Shown piece after piece: positions 47,282-57,765 of a stretch of DNA of 64,000 nucleotides. Source of the stretch: Parelaphostrongylus tenuis. Lineage: Eukaryota; Nematoda; Chromadorea; Rhabditida; Metastrongylidae. Positions within the stretch are counted from its first letter, which is position 1. Each line of letters begins with the position of its first letter. The stretch is taken from assembly GCA_019055375.1 (NCBI GenBank), contig JAHQIW010007087.1, positions 227,663 to 291,662 on the forward strand. Reading direction: 5' to 3'. The notes under the pieces were generated by a model. The model saw nothing but the letters and a program-made list of their open reading frames with translations, was not told the DNA's origin and did not search any database. The translations under genes and the position numbers were made by a program.

Positions 47282-49424
47282 TTAATATTTATGGTCGCGG
47301 GTTTTTCTTTCTTTCGACTTTGCGTGCGAGCTGCGTTTTGAGGATGTGACTTGTATCTGAAATTCAGTTATGACACAACTGAATACAACTCCAAATGTCT
47401 TTGAAAGCTCAAACACGAGAGCCTTAAGACTATCGTTATCAAGAATCTGTTGCTGTATAAGTTTTTTCAACTATCGTATGTTATTGTTAGCGTAGAGTCA
47501 GAGACGTGACCGTTAAATCGGTAACTCACGTAGCTGGAACCAGAAGCTACACTTGATGAACTGTTACTGCTTGAGCTTAGAAGACCACTTGCTCGGAGAA
47601 CGCAAGCTGCTGGAATTCTCTTGAATAAATAAAGGAATTTGATTTGCATTTAACGACATGATTATTGAACGCTTCATATCATGGTAATGAACTCAAGAAA
47701 ATACGTAGAAGTCAACTGTTTTTAAAGTTAATCTCGAGCTTCGGTATGTGCTCATGGTCATGTAAATACATGGATGTAATTCTAGAAACTATAGCCTTAG
47801 GAACTTTGTTAACTGGAGAATAAAGTAGCGTTGGCTTCTGAATTTATGTAAAAACATAAATATTTTGAAGCGAGCAGTAAAACGTGGCCGTATTTATAGA
47901 CAATCAACGAGAATCATGAAAGTTTAGATACTAGGCAATCATAGAAACTCTATTTTCTTTCCGTTTCGAATGTTTTCTTGAGACTACACTAAAATTTCAA
48001 CATATCTCCTAATTATTATTTGAGCCAACATGTCATGTGGTTTGTCAAATGGACTGACTTATAGAGCCCGATATACGTGATTCGGCCTTGACGAAAACAC
48101 TCGAAACGAAAGATATGATATAGTGACGATACCAGCCAAGGGCAATCGAGTTTACCAACAATGTGTGTTGGCGATAATTTTACGTGATATACAGTGTAAA
48201 ATGTTCGTCGTCGCCTACTCTTAGTATAGGGAATTGAGCGCCCCGAGAGGATTGGTTAAAGACGAAGGGTAACTGCCCGAGTGACAAGACCGTCAAGGTC
48301 GAAGCACGTGTACCGGGCTGTATAAGTCAGCCCATTTAACAGACCACATGACATGTTGGCTCAAATAACAATTACGAGATATACTGAAACTCTTTCTTCG
48401 TTCCTTTTGCACCTCAAACAAAGTGAAAGCATGATCATTTCATTAATGATCTGTGAAGGCTCTGTAAAAATATCGTAAATGTAAATAAAAGCATAAACCT
48501 TATAAAGTCGTAGGAGACTTATTTAGTAAATCATATGTCATTTGTCCTAACACTTTTTCTCGATAATCCAATCATGTAAATCAAAACATAAAAACTACCA
48601 ATAGAAGGGGCTATTTTGAAAGCTCATCTTTCGTCTTCGTCCATCGATTTTATATTGCAAATCCATGTCACCACTAATCATAATGAATGCTTACCATTAT
48701 CACTATTATTACTAGTATTATTATCGTTATTATTAGTGCAATTTCTTCATGCTAATGCTAATTCAAGACCGGCTATTCTAAATTTACCTGCTTGAAATCC
48801 GCTGAAAACCATGGCCGAAATTGAAGATATCTTCTCAAGGTTACTCCACGATTAAAACCAAACATTAGCAACAAACTGACACATTTCTTTCGATATTTGT
48901 TCACACGCTATCAAAAAGCCTATACATTCATTTTAATGTATAAATTACCGTGTCGACGTTGAATTATGCCCTTGTCATCTTTGTATGAAAGATCAACAGA
49001 ACCATGTTTCGGTTGAACAGCAGAAACACCGTGAGTTTTATGTGACAACGGAGGAAATGGATTTTTTGCCATTATATGCTGAAAATCGGCAGAAATCTAT
49101 TATTTTCTTAATCACAATGTTGTAATGGAGAAAAACATTGAACACTACGTGATCACCTCTAGACTGATATGATTATCCAGCACCTAAGGTGAAGAGGCTC
49201 GCTAAAGGTTCGGCTGTACGCTGCGGATTTGTCCTCTAATTTTGTTATCGCCATTACGAATTTCCGATGCAAATGTTTTTCCTTCAGATGCCAAAATAGC
49301 CATTCTCTGCATTTCATGAGATCTTTACTATTGAAAGTCGCCGGAAATTGGAGATTAAACGGGCATAATCGCCTCGAGACGAAGACTTCCATGACGTCAG
49401 CGATTCCTGTGACAGCAGTGATTC
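47282..49424 (-). CDS. Unidentified protein, last four exons chained in phase
   Basis: Minus-strand exons 49184-49424, 48788-48875, 47530-47619 and 47282-47356 (TAA). Splice phases match at all three junctions and each exon has GT/AG ends (TTTCAG or similar acceptors). Together they read ITAVTGIADVMEVFVSRR..., KDLMKCREWLFWHLKEKH, KLEDKSAAYSRTFSEPLHL, MFGFNRGVTLRRYLQFRPW, FSADFKQ/RIPAACVLRASG, a Ser-rich stretch, then a Lys/Arg-rich C-terminus ending RDHKY. I recognise no family; the basic Ser-rich tail may be disordered. It is convergent with rml-2. Upstream candidate exons (50.0, 52.1 and 55.7-56.1 kb) probably belong to it but are not all joinable in phase. The phase-consistent chain is the argument for a real gene. 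Confidence 0.5.
47952..48385. mobile_element. FBR foldback element copy with 8-bp direct repeats
   Basis: 434 bp between GAAACTCT at 47944-47951 and 48386-48393. Arms: TTATTTGAGCCAACATGTCA and TGACATGTTGGCTCAAATAA, with GTCAAGGTCGAAGCACGTGT inside the right arm. It lies in the intron between exons 47530-47619 and 48788-48875 of the unidentified gene. Confidence 0.7.
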
Positions 49425-50023
49425 CTAATTAATACGCTAGCCGATCAATGATGATGTAAGAAAACGGAGCGTTACAATAATGAATCTAAGGAACCAATGC
49501 TTTTTATGTAAATCACGGATTGCAAGCTGCGAATTTTTGATAAAGTGGCGTTATATAACATTGATTAAATGAAATGACAAATACAACGTTCACGATGAAC
49601 ACTTCTGTCAATTCGCTACATTATTTCAGATAACGTTACATACTGTCACTCACGATCGTTCATAGTGCACTTATGCTCATTTATTAGATGATTATAAAAT
49701 TACATACTGCTCAGTTAAGTGTTCGGATATAAGAAGACGTTTTCTCACGCTACTATTTCTGAGTAGCAAAGTAGAGTAGAAAGCTTCATTGCGCAAAGCT
49801 ACCATTCTACTCCATTATGTTCTACTTTTGTTTGCCTGGAGAGAATGCTGAAGCACAAACAAATGAGGTGAATTTTATGAGATTTCGACAGATTGAGTGA
49901 GAAATAACGTCTTATGAACCAAGAAAATAATTGATTATATTGAAGAACGAGAAAAACAGATTAATCAGTACGATTATGTTGCGAGCCTATGACCATTTCA
50001 GCATCCGAAATCAAATGGCATAC

Positions 50024-50119
50024 CTCGACAAGAAATTGTCTAGCAGCTGCACAAGCGGTATGTACTCGCTTCTTATTCTCCCCTGCTTCTAATAGTTTGT
50101 CATAATGAGGATTGTTCAC
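50024..50119 (-). CDS. Candidate internal exon of the unidentified gene
   Basis: 32 codons between an acceptor (TATTTTAAG) and a donor (GAG|GTATGC), phase 0 at both ends: VNNPHYDKLLEAGENKKRV followed by HTACAAARQFLVE. Helical, charged, no stop; reads as real coding sequence. Family unknown. Confidence 0.45.
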
Positions 50120-50313
50120 CTTAAAATAGATTATTTAGATATATTTTTAAAATGGGGGCGCCGTTGCCGAATGGTTGCGATGCTCGTCGCGGCGCGTGTG
50201 GGGCCGAGCTCCACCCACTACTGCTCTCCGTCAGTCAACAAGAACGCCCTATGGAACGCCACAGCCAGGCTACTCTTGAGATTGCAAGGAAACTCGCTCA
50301 ACCACTATTCCAT

Positions 50314-51070
50314 TAGATTGGAAAGAAAATTTCCATCGTTTGGATAAGAATGTCGTTTTTTTCGCATCAATTGTGTGTGATCTTCATATCATTTGAAAGA
50401 TCTATTTCTTGTGCATCTGTTGATATATAATCTGTCTATATCTGCTGCAGAATGGAATTGCCCAGGGAACAAAAACGTTATCACACCGCCATCCGTGCCG
50501 CGTCAAAGTCGATTTGGCAAAAAGGTCATGATTTGCGTTTAGTGGATTTTTGAAGAGATTTTGCATTTTGGACTTGTTCCGAACAGCAAATCCATCAACG
50601 CCGATCTTTACTGCGAACAGCTGGACCGAGTTTACGACAAGTTGGCCGGGAAATACCCAGAACTTTTTCGTCGAAAGCGCGCTTTGTTTCAACAAGACAA
50701 CGCAAAACCACAAACAGCCAAAAAGACCAAAGCAAAGTTGGAGGTATTGAACGGAGTTGGGATTTTACCGCATCCACCTTATAGTCCGGACTGTGCTCCA
50801 TCTGATTACGGCCTTTTCGATCAATGCAACACTTTTTGGAAGGTCGCCGATTTGAATCTTTCGATAAAGTTGGAGAGCATGCCAAGAGTTTTTTGATTCA
50901 AGCTGAAAGAGTGGTACTTCGATCAAATCCGAAATCTGGCGGATCGATGACAAAAAGCGGTGGATAATGATGGCCTGTAAGTTGAAGAATAGTTATTGTT
51001 GTTTGTTGTCTGAATACATTTATAAATTTGGAATGTTTTATCAAACGATGGGAACTTTCTTTTCAACCTA
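50314..51070 (+). mobile_element. Internally deleted mariner, 757 bp, with terminal inverted repeats
   Basis: Ends TAGATTGGAAAGAAAATTTC (left) and, reversed, TAGGTTGAAAAGAAAGTTCC (right), each followed by CATCGTTTG. The plus-strand transposase remnant 50561-50960 has SINADLYCEQLDRVYDKL, QQDNAKPQTAKK (second catalytic Asp), LPHPPYSPDCAPSDYGLF (third Asp region), then KEWYFDQIRNLADR and a C-terminal DNDGL. The region with the DNA-binding domain and first Asp is deleted or scrambled, and stops are present. Non-autonomous. Confidence 0.85.
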
Positions 51071-52086
51071 GTACGTCATTGAGGAAGAAGACGAAAACGA
51101 ATCGAATGCTAGCAGTATCAAGATCCGCACAATAACAGTTGTGATGACGGGTCGTGAAAATAACAAAATAAACAAATTTTCCAAAATCTACATGTCTCTA
51201 CATCTCTTAAGCTTGAGTCTTTCACTTAACGAGTGACCATTTTGAAGATTCGATGAGAATTAAGCATGACAATAAACGTTAAATTTTTTTGCTGCTGCTT
51301 GTTGACTACGCTACAGTTGGTCGGCTTCATGAGCATATCACAATGAAATCCGGTTTGCGACAAAAACTCTTGAAAAAATGCAGCCCGGAAAAGAATCATT
51401 TCTGAATCATTCGGACAAGCTGAGCATTATGCTGCTCGACGAGAGAGGCTCAAAGGTCAGATCTAATAACAAAATGCAAGCCTATACAATGTTATTATAT
51501 GCAGACCATACAGTGCTTTCTTCTGAAAGGTGACTTTTTACTGTACTTCATTCGATGCGTCTCACAGTTCTCTTCACTGTGCGGATTCCACTACTTCTAG
51601 CATTCATTTCGTTTTTTTGTCTTTTTCACGAACGTCGTCGAGTACTAGTAGGCACATTTCTTTGCAAATAGCCTGACTTTGGTGTTTCATAGGGCCTCCG
51701 TTAAGTTTCACACAATACCGAAATAGCCGTTCACAATCAGCTGAACCGTAGCAAATTTCCCATTTGACTGTTATTTTTCATCGTTGGTAGATTCTTTTCA
51801 AAGTTGGAGAACACCTTAGGGAGTTCTTAAGTTTCTTTCACACGAATTCATCAGTTCTTGAGAAACGGAAGAAGATTCACCATCTCGGCTATTTCCCTTA
51901 CAAGATAACAACGATTTATGGTTTTGCTCCAACCTCACTGCTTCGAACTCCTATTGAATGTATAACCGTATTAAAGAAGGGCCTGCTATTGTGCGCCACC
52001 TAGTTCGACACCAGCGAAAACCGGGTATTAGAATTTTGAAGGAATATTTGATTTAATATAATCAAAAAATGATCATTAACACAAAC

Positions 52087-52212
52087 CATTTTCGACGCTT
52101 CAGCTGACGTTACTTCGGCTACTGTTACATTCAGATCGGGAACACGAATAGTTAGCACTTGTGGTTCCGCGCATGGTTGGGAAAGGAACAAGTCAATCGT
52201 AGAAATGACGAG
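52087..52212 (-). CDS. Candidate internal exon of the unidentified gene
   Basis: 42 codons, phase 0 at both ends, acceptor TAACTTCTTCAG, donor ATG|GTTTGT. Reads LVISTIDLFLSQPCAEPQ, VLTIRVPDLNVTVAEVTSAE, ASKM. Beta-strand-like alternation; family unknown. Same strand as the exons at 50.0 and 49.2 kb. Confidence 0.45.
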
Positions 52213-52326
52213 CTGAAGAAGTTAGTACAAATCAAAAGGCCGACTCTCACCAAACCAAAGCGCGAAAATCAAAAAATATCTCACGACTCATTATTTTTGT
52301 ATGTGGTCGTCAGTAATAGTGATAAC

Positions 52327-52860
52327 AGGTTGGGGAAAAAGTTCTGAGGAAATGCATGTAAAACATTTACTTATGCACCTATTACACCCGAACAAAAGCA
52401 AAACTAATGGTCGAAGTACTTCCCTTCAAGCACTCCTGCCACTTCTTTTGCAAAAGATCGATTCGCGAGCATGAAATTCCGATCTCTTGCTCTCGTAGAA
52501 ATGAATGACCGAGTTGTCATAGAGGGATTTTCCTCAATCGCTTCAAGCACAGCTTGACGTTCAACTTCTTTTGGATGACCTGAACGCGGCCGATCTTCTA
52601 AACTTTCTTCATCTTCGTCAAACTTTTTGAGCCACCTGTACACCGCACTTTTGCTAACAGTGCCTTCGTCCCAAGCCATTGATGCGTTCACTTCACACCA
52701 TTACATTTGAACCAATAACCTTCGTGCATCTTGAAATAAGTAGGTAAATTGAATACCAATCAACGTGGGGGAAGACGGGTCAAGTGAGCCCAAAAACACA
52801 AAAAATGGCCAACACCCAAAAAAGATGCAGGCATTTCCTCAGAACTTTTCCCCTAACCTA
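52327..52860 (-). mobile_element. Internally deleted mariner, 534 bp, encoding a 95-residue DNA-binding remnant
   Basis: Terminal inverted repeats of about 30 bp agree at 27 of 30 positions by eye (AGGTTGGGGAAAAAGTTCTG and reversed AGGTTAGGGGAAAAGTTCTG). The minus-strand open frame 52691-52404 begins MNASMAWDEGTVSKSAVYRW, continues KKFDEDEESLEDRPRSGHP, then jumps to the transposase C-terminus LANRSFAKEVAGVLEGKYFD. The catalytic domain is missing through a deletion that keeps the frame open. A mariner subfamily different from the 50314 element. Confidence 0.85.
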
Positions 52861-55690
52861 TTATGAGCAATAGAAGACAAAGATTTTTGTCTTTAAAATA
52901 CATTCACCATTTATTCAACTTGCAAGACTTTTTCATGACTAAAGAAGTTACAGTAAAATAAACTTGAACGGTAAGTCCACTCACATCGACCATTGCGTCT
53001 CGTTGTGCCTTCTTTACACATTCTTTAATGTCAGACGTTCGAGTAGTCGAACACGAAGGCGGCAACATTCGACTACTCACTGTGAGCGACTTGTTTTAAT
53101 GACTTTGATAAAGCCAGATAAGCCGATCTACAGAATATAAGTTGATTGCGTGATTCAAATTTTATCAGTCATATCAAACAATCGACATCAAGATAAGATC
53201 AGCTGAAGCTGACTGATCGGTCATGTTCCTCAATCACTGTTCTTTCAGTGATGGCAATATCTATCACTTGAGCCACGTGAAAACGTCTGTTAATGTATTC
53301 AATAAAAGCCCTAAAGAGAAAATGTCAATGAGGAAATTCATGAGAATGCAAACTGTATAAACGGTTCTGCAAGGGCAGAGGGTTCAATTAGCCCGTGTAA
53401 GGGATCGAACCCTTCGCGATCCAGTTTGTAATTGTACCTTTAACGAACGCACTACAAGCTTTAAGAATGTAGGCATAAAAGAGAATTTAATAAATCGAAA
53501 GAGGTGAGAGCGAGAAAACTAGAAAGCCCTAGTTATTTGTCGTTTTGCTTGTCTACTCTAGATTAACAATGCTTTGCCATCACACCAAAAATCTCAAAGA
53601 ATTTTTGTGCAAATATTCGCCGAAATCGACGTTTCTTTTTGATAGAGAACTGTTTAGAGTAACTGTTAAAGGGATTCCTTAAAGATCGATTGCGACTGAG
53701 CAGCATAAGTACAGGAAACGGTATCACTCAGATGGTTGATGGCCTCTTTGGAATATGTGAGGTCGTGCTGCGAAGTTTTTAGATTGTTCAAAATTATGTC
53801 AAGTCTTTACTCGCATCCAAAACTACACGTGTTTCTCATGGCATTGGTTAGACTCCTGAAGCATTTCCTAAATGGGAAGTCGTTCATATAAAGGATAAAA
53901 CGAAGCCTCATAACCCAGCTCGTTAAAACTTCGCAATGTCCCCGGTGCGCCTTGTGGCAGGCGTTATCAAGAAGACTGATGCTACTTTCTGTTGACCAAT
54001 GCGGGTGCTGCGACTAAAGTTTCTGATGTACCACATCGATTTGCTGGATGAACTTCCGCTGTAATCGCTCAATTCAGATTCAAGATGCCTCGATGGATCA
54101 AACTGCCTTCAGATCACCAACGCTAATATGACCTTCTTTTGATACAATTTCAACCTTGGAGAGTGCGGCGTAGCTCGATCGCGTTTCAACCACTGAGCCT
54201 ATAGTCGCCAATATGATGGACTATCCATTTCTCACTACTTATGACAATACGGTCCAAAGGAAGGTCGCTGTGGTTACGCACATGAAGAGTCGATGATACC
54301 TTGAAGAAGTGGTTTCAAAAAAAAAAAAAGGAATGTCGAAAGCCTAAGCGAGGTTGTACGCCAGGGCTATACACGCATGTTTCGGTCTCGCCCCCTCGTC
54401 GGTAGCCCACGCCCCACATTAAGCCCTGCATTGTAACAAGGAGGGAGGCCTATATGGTGATTACACAGTGTACAATGACACTGGTCCATCACCACTTCTC
54501 AGTCGATGGATCTCGACTGGTAGAACAAAATTGATCCATGGTGTCAACTGTTTTTGAAACCTCGCAATAAACATTCAAAATAATTCCAAAAAAAGAAGTG
54601 ATTTCATTTTTCGTCGTCCAATTGATGTTCCTCACTTTTTAAGACTTTTCGACCTTCTGATGTACTCTGGATTCTTCATACGAAGTGCTTTTACCGAGTT
54701 TATCGGAAGAATAACGTATGTTGTGCATGTACTTGTCACTCTCGTGTTTTTACTTTTTACTGCTGCCTATTATTTTTTCATGGCAAAATTAGATATGAAA
54801 TACAACCACATGGATGTTGAGATATAGGCAAAACTTGAAATTTGTTATATGCCTTCTATCGTTTTCCAGTGTTCTCAAAATGTAGCAAGAGATATCATCT
54901 ACTCCAATCGAGCAAATCCTATGATTTCAACTACAATCATGCTTTTATAAACGAAGCAGGGTCTCTCTGAAGATCTTCTGCAGATATTTCTTTGCATGTT
55001 GTGTCCCATATGATCTCGTCAATCATCTAGTGACTCAAGTAGGCAACAAGTAGCCTTCACTTGTCTTTGGACTATGTTATAGCACTATTACCTCAAGAAT
55101 TGCCAGAAGCATTGCATAACCTCAAGAAATGCCAGAAGCATCGCATTCATGTGCAATCTTTCTGGCTGCACTATTTTCTACAGCACGCTTCACACGTGTA
55201 ACCTTCCTCACGTGTAGTTTCCTAAACACTGATAGTAACACAGAAATGTTTATCGGACACGAATCTAAACCGCAACCGGCGTACTTTCCCGTTACTTAAT
55301 CACAAGCCTTTCAGCGAACTGACCGAACCAGGAGATACATAAACGCGGAGTTTATTCGAAGAATCCAATGTGCGTCATTTACAGTCGCGTTGACAAAACT
55401 GAAGTAAACCTTTAGGAAGCCATTCCTATGTTGAAATTCTCACAAGCCGAAGATAAAAGGAATAAAGACATGTAATTTTCCGAATCATGCTCTAGGCTCT
55501 GTTTTAACAAGAATAAAAAACAAGAACTACTCGAATATAGGGTCTTCGTAAATATTATTTCCAACTTACAGGTAGAGATTCTCAAATCTTAACAGGATTA
55601 TGACCCTATAACCACCACAAATCCTTCTTGAGGCGTTATCAGAATGATCCTTTTTTTTCACACACACACACGACTCGCTATCACACTTTA
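52861..55690. other. No exon or repeat confidently recognised
   Basis: Probably intron of the minus-strand unknown gene. 53395-53460 has a tRNA-like but unpaired head on the minus strand (B box GGGTTCGATCCCTTAC). About 55015-55065 resembles the RTE 3' terminus (ATCATCTAGTGACTCAAGTAGG) weakly. Confidence 0.35.
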
Positions 55691-55691
55691 C

Positions 55692-56095
55692 TGAGCAGAT
55701 ACCAGAACTTTTAGCACTCGAATTGTTTGCTCGCATTGTTCGTTCCAAAGGTTCTCGAAAATTTCGTGCCTTGTTTCGGTAGCTGCCTGAAGATTTCGTT
55801 TTCGTGAATGCCGCCACGCATTGGTCGAGCCAAATCTTCTTGCTACTGCTAGAGCTGGAAGTCGGACCAGCTCTTCGCTTTGTGGTAACTTCCTGATAAC
55901 TTGCATCCCTCATCATTTGGTTACCTTCCTCCTACCAGGATCTTACTATGAGGAGATGCAGATTGTTCTTCATCAAAAGAAATGTCACCATTTTGAATCT
56001 GATTTCCTCCCAAAACGAGCGATTTTCAGTACGACGGTGTTTTACCTGTAACCAACTAGAATTGCCTTTATAATAACCACTTTCAGTGGAGCTTT
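55692..56095 (-). CDS. Candidate upstream exons of the unidentified gene
   Basis: Three exon-like blocks: about 56046-56095 (ESGYYKGNSSWLQ, donor CAG|GTAAAA); about 55949-55997 (after acceptor AAATCAG: IQNGDISFDEEQSASPH, donor A|GTAAGA); and 55692 to about 55906 (donor CA|GTAAAG). Two frames are open across the last block: one reads NLQAATETRHEIFENLWNEQ then CEQTIRVLKVLVSA, the other is Lys/Ser-rich. Intervening introns would be about 50 nt, normal for nematodes. Which frame is used, and how this joins to 52087-52212, is unresolved. Confidence 0.3.
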
Positions 56096-56139
56096 CACAT
56101 ATATGCTTATGTAATATTGAATGGTGGCATGATGTTATG

Positions 56140-56185
56140 AGCATCTATATGTACATATATATATATATATATATTATATATATGA
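56140..56185. repeat. (TA)n microsatellite 5' of SINE
   Basis: TATATA run immediately before the SINE-A head. Confidence 0.85.
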
Positions 56186-56491
56186 GCGCATGTGGCGCAG
56201 TGGTTAGAGGTGCCCTGCCTCGCACACGAGGTCACTGGTTCGATCTCGTGCTCATGGCCTCACCAAGCCATCCATCCCTCCGGCGGTCGGTAAATTGGTA
56301 CCAGACAGGTCTCAGACTTGTCTAGGAGGATAAGCAGCACTGACTCGGTTCAGCGGGAGGCCACCGCGAGTCATTGTAAAGGCCAGATGTGCGTTCAATC
56401 ACCTCAAACGAAGTTAAAAACTGAAGTCGAATGCATGGCGCATCCCTCAAGCATTGATCAACGCCGAGAGCCTTATCCTTTATCCTTTATG
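56186..56491 (+). repeat. SINE-A copy, best-preserved plus-strand copy
   Basis: Head with A box TGTGGCGCAGTGGTTAGAGG and B box GGTTCGATCTCGTG; body GGTCGGTAAATTGGTACC, CAGGTCTCAGACTTGTCT, GCAGCACTGACTCGG, ATTGTAAAGGCCAG; CATCCCTCAAGCATTGATCA, then CGAGAGCCTTATCCTTTATC tail. About 306 bp. Both polymerase III boxes are intact. Confidence 0.9.
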
Positions 56492-56494
56492 TAT

Positions 56495-56640
56495 ATAATA
56501 TATATATATATATATGCATATATATATACATATACATACATGTATATATATACATACATATACATATCCATAGACGTATATATGTACACATATATGTATA
56601 TATTACACATATACGTATGTACACATATATGCATATGCAA
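56495..56640. repeat. TATACATA microsatellite 3' of SINE
   Basis: Long TA/TACA tract directly after the SINE tail. Confidence 0.85.
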
Positions 56641-56647
56641 TATTGAG

Positions 56648-56745
56648 TGATGAGCAAAAACTTTGGGCGTCAGACGGGATTCGAACCTGCATTTTACCCT
56701 TTCCGGTAGTGGGTTCTGACCATTGCACGACTAGTGCTCCTCTTC
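56648..56745 (-). repeat. SINE-B copy
   Basis: AGCAAAAACTTTGGGCGTCA, GGGATTCGAACCTGC (B-box side) and CCATTGCACGACTAGTGCTC (A-box side). Confidence 0.65.
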
Positions 56746-57029
56746 TGCCATCACTCTGTCATTCCTTCAAAGTTTTAGCCTCTATTTCTGTCTAATAATT
56801 TCCTCATGGAGAGCAACATCGTAAAAAGAACCATAAAAATTCTCAGATATGTACAAAACGCGGAACCTCAGATAAGTTTTGAACAGAGGACATTTTACGT
56901 GGCTTATATGCTGCACACCACACTGACTGGGACCCCTGCTTTACCTTATACTTTGTAACTACACCCTGCCATGAAAAAAAAGATAGACAAAGTTATAATA
57001 TTATGATGCGACGCTGCAGTTACATCTGA

Positions 57030-57090
57030 TGGATAAGAAGGAGTTGTTGCTAGTGCCCGCTCAAGTCACTCGACGACCAACGGGGCGAAA
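57030..57090 (+). repeat. RTE 3'-terminal stub
   Basis: GAAGGAGTTGTTGCTAGTGCC then CGCTCAAGTCACTCGACGAC and CAACGGGGCGA matches the last ~60 bp of the RTE coding region (LDDQRDDR end) in plus orientation. 5'-truncated as is usual for LINEs. Confidence 0.65.
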
Positions 57091-57765
57091 AAAATTCTGA
57101 ACATTCTTAAATCGAAAAGTCACCTGCACGGGAATTCCGTGTTCAATTAATGCGATAGAGCAAGGTCTCCGCTCCAGAACCTAGGGGATTGGAGCTCAGA
57201 GAATGTTGAACGAAAACGGAAACGACTCTGAACGCCGCGGGGACGAACGACTTGGTGGGGAATCGACTCGAGCCATCGGCTCCGAGGAAGATGAGACGCG
57301 TCGAATCGTTCATGGAAAAGGCCTGCTCCAACCAACTTCACTTGAATGACCTAATCAATAACGATCACCCCGAAAAATCGATAAAGCGCCACCGACTTTC
57401 GAAATTCGCGGCTTCTCGAGCCGAGCGTACTTAAAGGACCTGTGCACTACAGTATCGCACGGCAGCGACGCGAACAGTACACGCGTGAGTGCTTAGGGCT
57501 GCCGCGTCGACGCATACAACGTGTCGATACGCAGCTTCACGCGCTTTGGCGCCCACCCTCAAGTGCAGCGATGCGTACGCGATTGCGTCGCGTTTGTGAC
57601 GATGGTCAGGTTCTCGTCGCAGTGGTCGTCGTCGTCGGGGCAAATTGGCATGTTCCGCCGCTTGGCCATCAATTCCTGTTGTCCATCCGTTTTTCCCCAC
57701 GCCCTGCCTTTTTTCCGAGTTTTGCTTACTGCTGTTGACGGCCTTTGTTGTTTACTTGTTTAGTT
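57091..57765. other. CpG-rich block, origin unknown
   Basis: Strong GC/CpG enrichment (GCACGGCAGCGACGCGAAC, GGGCTGCCGCGTCGACGC, GTGGTCGTCGTCGTCGGGG). Open on several frames because stops are rare in GC-rich sequence, so no frame is preferred. It could be a high-copy strongylid interspersed repeat, or a promoter/5' exon. I cannot decide from one window. Confidence 0.35.

Noticed and set aside
53395..53460. tRNA-like sequence on the minus strand with a good B box
   Set aside because: Acceptor and T stems are poorly paired and no credible anticodon arm is seen; probably a tRNA-derived relic.
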